Origin: an uncultured Ruminiclostridium sp.
GTDB taxonomy: Bacteria; Bacillota; Clostridia; Oscillospirales; Acutalibacteraceae
Direction of reading: 5' to 3'
DNA length: 64,000 nt
Assembly (NCBI GenBank): GCA_902490005.1
Contig: CABUCM010000006.1
Span: forward strand, 1-64,000
The notes under the pieces are model-generated. The model was not told the DNA's origin. It worked only from the letters and a program-made list of their open reading frames with translations, and searched no databases. Every line of letters begins with the position of its first letter. Position 1 is the stretch's first letter. A program made the translations under genes and the position numbers. Shown in pieces: positions 61,844 through 64,000 of the stretch.

Positions 61844-62014
61844 TTAGTTCTGGCCGTTTTGATTGTTTCTATTCTCGCTCTGCTGGTTGTTCTTATTTTG
61901 GCTCTGCTGGTTCTTCTTATTGCCAAACTGGTTGTTGTTTTTGTTCTGGCTCTGGTTATTGTTCTGATTGTTGCTCTGATTGTTGTTCTGGTTTTGGCTA
62001 TTCTGATTGCTCAT
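61844..62014 (-). CDS. Short Asn/Gln-rich protein (gamma-SASP-like composition)
   Basis: 56 aa from the minus-strand ATG at 62014-62012 to TAA at 61846-61844, with GGGGGTGA about 6 nt before the start and its own terminator downstream. About 70% of residues are Asn or Gln (it begins MSNQNSQNQNNNQSNN), with scattered Ser and Lys and a single Phe in NQFGNKK. Composition and size recall gamma-type small acid-soluble spore proteins, which store amino acids in spores, but no alignment is possible by eye. The opposite strand shows an open but purely hydrophobic frame that is a shadow. Confidence 0.65.
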   Translation of the reverse strand: MSNQNSQNQNNNQSNNQNNNQSQNKNNNQFGNKKNQQSQNKNNQQSENRNNQNGQN

Positions 62015-62081
62015 AAAATTCACCCCCTTTTATCCCTATTATGACCCTGAGGCTTACTTTTTATGCAAAGGAGAATGGAGA

Positions 62082-63428
62082 ATGGATAGGCTGCCGGAGA
62101 AATTTTTGTCCGGGATGGAATCCCTGCTGGGAGAGGAGTTTCCGGCTTTTCTGGAATGCTACTGCCAGCCGGCGTTTCGGGCGGTGCGGTTCAATCCGCT
62201 GAAAATTCAAATTGAGAGGGCGGAAAAGCTGCTGCCCTTCCTCTTATCCCAGGCTCCCTTTTGCAAAGAAAGCTGCTACATCGATCCCGCGGCCCAGGGA
62301 GTGGGAAACCACCCTCTGCACCATGCCGGCGCCTATTATGTCCAAGAGCCATCTGCCGCCGCCGCGGTGACGGTTTTAGATCCCCAGCCCGGTGACCGGG
62401 TGCTGGACCTTTGCGCGGCGCCGGGGGGCAAATCCACCCAGATTGGTGCCGCCTTACAGGGGAAAGGGCTTTTGTGGTCCAATGAAATCGTCAGAAGCCG
62501 GGCGAACATTCTGCTTTCCAATATCGAGCGAATGGGAATCCGAAACGCGGTGGTATCCTCCTGCCACCCGGAGAATCTTTGCCAGCGGCTGGCCGGATGG
62601 TTCGATAAGGTGCTGGTAGACGCTCCCTGCTCTGGCGAAGGAATGTTCCGCCGGGACCCGGACGCGGTGAAGGAATGGAGCGTGAGCCATACAAAGGCAT
62701 GCGCCCAGCGGCAGAAGGCCATTTTACATACCGCCGCCAGCGCGGTAAAACCGGGAGGGGTTCTGGCCTATTCCACCTGTACCTTTTCTCCTCTGGAAAA
62801 CGAGGGCGTGGTGGAAGGCTTTCTGAGGGAACACCCGGACTTCGCGCTTATGGACTGCGGTGTTCCCTTCGGCCGGCCGGCGGGGCTGCCCGAGGCCAGA
62901 AGGATTTTTCCTATGGACGGCGGAGAGGGCCACTTTGTGGCAAAACTCCGGCGAAAAGAAGAAAACGAAATAGAGCGAATACAGTATAATAGTTACTATG
63001 AAAATAAAATGTTAAATAAAGAAACAAAAGATACTATTATTAACTTATTAAACGGTATATTAAAAGAAAAACCACGGGGCCTGATTCAGGTCTTCGGTGA
63101 AAATGTTATTTTGCTACCAGACGGCCTGCCGGCGCTTTCCGGTTTGGGCGTCCTGCGGGCGGGCGTTCCGTTAGGGGAACTGAAGCGGGGGCGTGTGGAG
63201 CCTGCCCACGGGCTGTTTTTGGCCTGTAACCCGGAGGAATGCCGGCAGGTTTTGGCGCTTGGAATGGATGACCCAAGGGTGAAAGCGTTTCTTCACGGGG
63301 AGGAGATCGACGCCCCGGGATTTCAGGGATATGCAGGAATTTCCGTGGAAGGCGTCATGGCCGGATTCGGCAAGTGCAGCGGCGGGCGTATGAAAAATAG
63401 ATATCCCAAGGGGCTGCGGGCCCTGTGA
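62082..63428 (+). CDS. RsmF/RsmB-type (NOL1/NOP2/Sun) rRNA m5C methyltransferase
   Basis: 448 aa from ATG 62082, after AAAGGAGAA; longer open frame upstream is not coding. N-domain ~1-90; SAM domain with VLDLCAAPGGKSTQIG, DAPCSGEGMF (catalytic Cys region) and STCTFSPLENEGVV (second Cys). After ~300 residues a C-terminal RsmF_methylt-like region (GLIQVFGENVILLPDGLPAL) follows. Codons for residues ~295-330 are strikingly AT-rich relative to the rest, marking a linker or insertion. Methylates cytosine in 16S rRNA, by family. Confidence 0.9.
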   Translation: MDRLPEKFLSGMESLLGEEFPAFLECYCQPAFRAVRFNPLKIQIERAEKLLPFLLSQAPFCKESCYIDPAAQGVGNHPLHHAGAYYVQEPSAAAAVTVLDPQPGDRVLDLCAAPGGKSTQIGAALQGKGLLWSNEIVRSRANILLSNIERMGIRNAVVSSCHPENLCQRLAGWFDKVLVDAPCSGEGMFRRDPDAVKEWSVSHTKACAQRQKAILHTAASAVKPGGVLAYSTCTFSPLENEGVVEGFLREHPDFALMDCGVPFGRPAGLPEARRIFPMDGGEGHFVAKLRRKEENEIERIQYNSYYENKMLNKETKDTIINLLNGILKEKPRGLIQVFGENVILLPDGLPALSGLGVLRAGVPLGELKRGRVEPAHGLFLACNPEECRQVLALGMDDPRVKAFLHGEEIDAPGFQGYAGISVEGVMAGFGKCSGGRMKNRYPKGLRAL

Positions 63429-63466
63429 TTTTGTGCATCTGTTTTTCGGTTTCTGCCGCAGATTGA

Positions 63467-63495
63467 TTGAATTCTCCGTTGCTTTATGCTATAAT
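63467..63495 (+). promoter_or_regulatory. Predicted promoter of ilvE
   Basis: TTGAAT (63467-63472), 17-bp spacer, TATAAT (63490-63495), ~32 bp before the start codon; too little leader for a T-box. Confidence 0.65.
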
Positions 63496-63526
63496 ACGAC
63501 TTATATTTGATAAGGAAGTGTTTCTG

Positions 63527-64000
63527 ATGCAAGAAATCAAAGTGACATTGACCCAGAACCCGAAGCAAAAGCCCAAGGATGAAAGCAAGCTTGGCTTTGG
63601 CTCCATTTTTACCGACCACATGTTTGTCATGAATTACGACGAGGGCCAGGGCTGGCACGATCCCAGAATCGTTCCCTACGGCCCCATTGAATTAGATCCC
63701 GCGGCCATGTGCCTGCATTACGGCCAGGAGGTCTTTGAGGGCATGAAGGCCTATAAGACTGCCGACGGCAAGGCCCTGCTGTTCCGTCCGGAAAAGAACA
63801 TGGCCCGTTTGAACCAATCCAACGAGCGGCTGTGCATTCCCCTGGTGGATGAGGCTTTCTGCGTGGAGGCGCTGAAAAAGCTGGTGAGCATTGAAAAGGA
63901 CTGGATTCCCTCTGCGGAAGGAACTTCTTTATATCTGCGCCCGTTTATTTTTGCCGTGGATCCCCAGGTGGGCGTGCATCCCGCAAAGCATTTGATGTTC
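63527..64000 (+). CDS. ilvE: Branched-chain amino acid aminotransferase, 3' end outside the window
   Basis: 158 codons are visible from ATG 63527 (AAGGAAGTG upstream) to the window edge. The product begins MQEIKVTLTQNPKQKPKDES and contains FGSIFTDHMFVMNYDEGQGW, PIELDPAAMCLHYGQEVFEG, RPEKNMARLNQSNERLCIP and TSLYLRPFIFAVDPQVGVHP, the fold-type IV BCAT2-like pattern. PLP-dependent transamination of Leu, Ile and Val. The PLP Lys would lie beyond or near the edge. Confidence 0.93.
   Translation, partial: MQEIKVTLTQNPKQKPKDESKLGFGSIFTDHMFVMNYDEGQGWHDPRIVPYGPIELDPAAMCLHYGQEVFEGMKAYKTADGKALLFRPEKNMARLNQSNERLCIPLVDEAFCVEALKKLVSIEKDWIPSAEGTSLYLRPFIFAVDPQVGVHPAKHLMF

Noticed and set aside
61859..62044. 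61-codon hydrophobic open frame on the plus strand
   Set aside because: It is the antisense of the Asn/Gln-rich minus-strand gene; Asn/Gln codons read as Val/Leu/Ile. No ribosome site on the plus strand.
63429..63526. T-box or other riboswitch before ilvE
   Set aside because: Only ~30 nt of leader follow the predicted promoter, too short for a T-box.

Overview
The window looks like chromosome of a low-to-mid GC anaerobic Bacillota, most likely a gut Clostridia of the Oscillospirales type. The evidence is LacI-controlled sugar ABC operons without PTS genes, a ymfF-ymfH-lgt-folD block, the rplU-prp-rpmA order with an L27 that carries the Prp-cleaved N-terminal extension, strong AGGAGG-type ribosome sites and Bacillota-style terminators. 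No rRNA, tRNA, IS element, prophage or CRISPR array was seen.

Layout. 1-1836: 3' part of a surface or secreted protein. 2080-6699: LacI regulator divergent from a permease-permease-binding-protein operon with a near-ideal promoter and a perfect 27-bp operator. 6902-15593: catabolic cluster with a large clan GH-A-like hydrolase, a DUF6259 protein, a GH2 enzyme, a truncated KDPG/KDPGal aldolase and galactonate dehydratase (dgoD). 16108-19037: hybrid histidine kinase plus a separate HPt protein. 19320-20786: unusual regulator built as a duplicated GntR plus helical-domain unit. 20787-22205: 1.4 kb without a convincing gene. 22206-24686: restriction-endonuclease-like plus STAND-type NTPase, a candidate defence protein. 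24911-26942: secreted aspartate-loop repeat protein, ECF sigma factor and RsgI-like membrane anti-sigma. 27249-28565: tag and a DUF5131 protein.

28933-39881: second LacI locus, with SBP and two permeases followed by an aldo/keto reductase, two Gfo/Idh/MocA oxidoreductases, a ThuA-like protein, an FG-GAP-like protein and a xylose-isomerase-like TIM barrel. This gene set fits oxidation-first (3-keto) glycoside breakdown. 40416-48221: third LacI locus with a second DUF6259 protein, SBP and two permeases, and a GH172 (DUF2961) enzyme; three copies of one operator motif link the regulator to its own promoter and to the operon leader.

48551-64000: housekeeping block. It holds azlCD, a CNNM/CBS protein, an esterase, the M16 pair ymfF/ymfH, lgt, folD, a TfoX C-terminal-like protein, a HAD phosphatase, rplU-prp-rpmA, obgE, mrnC, a YitT-family protein, a short Asn/Gln-rich protein on the minus strand, an RsmF-like rRNA methyltransferase and the start of ilvE.

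How they work together: the left 48 kb is mostly three independently repressed glycan or glycoside import-and-degradation loci whose ABC operons lack their own ATPase gene, so they probably share one MsmX-type ATPase encoded elsewhere. The most unusual elements are the REase-STAND protein, the duplicated GntR regulator, the keto-glycoside-like operon, the repeat protein/sigma/anti-sigma module and the leader-embedded LacI operators.
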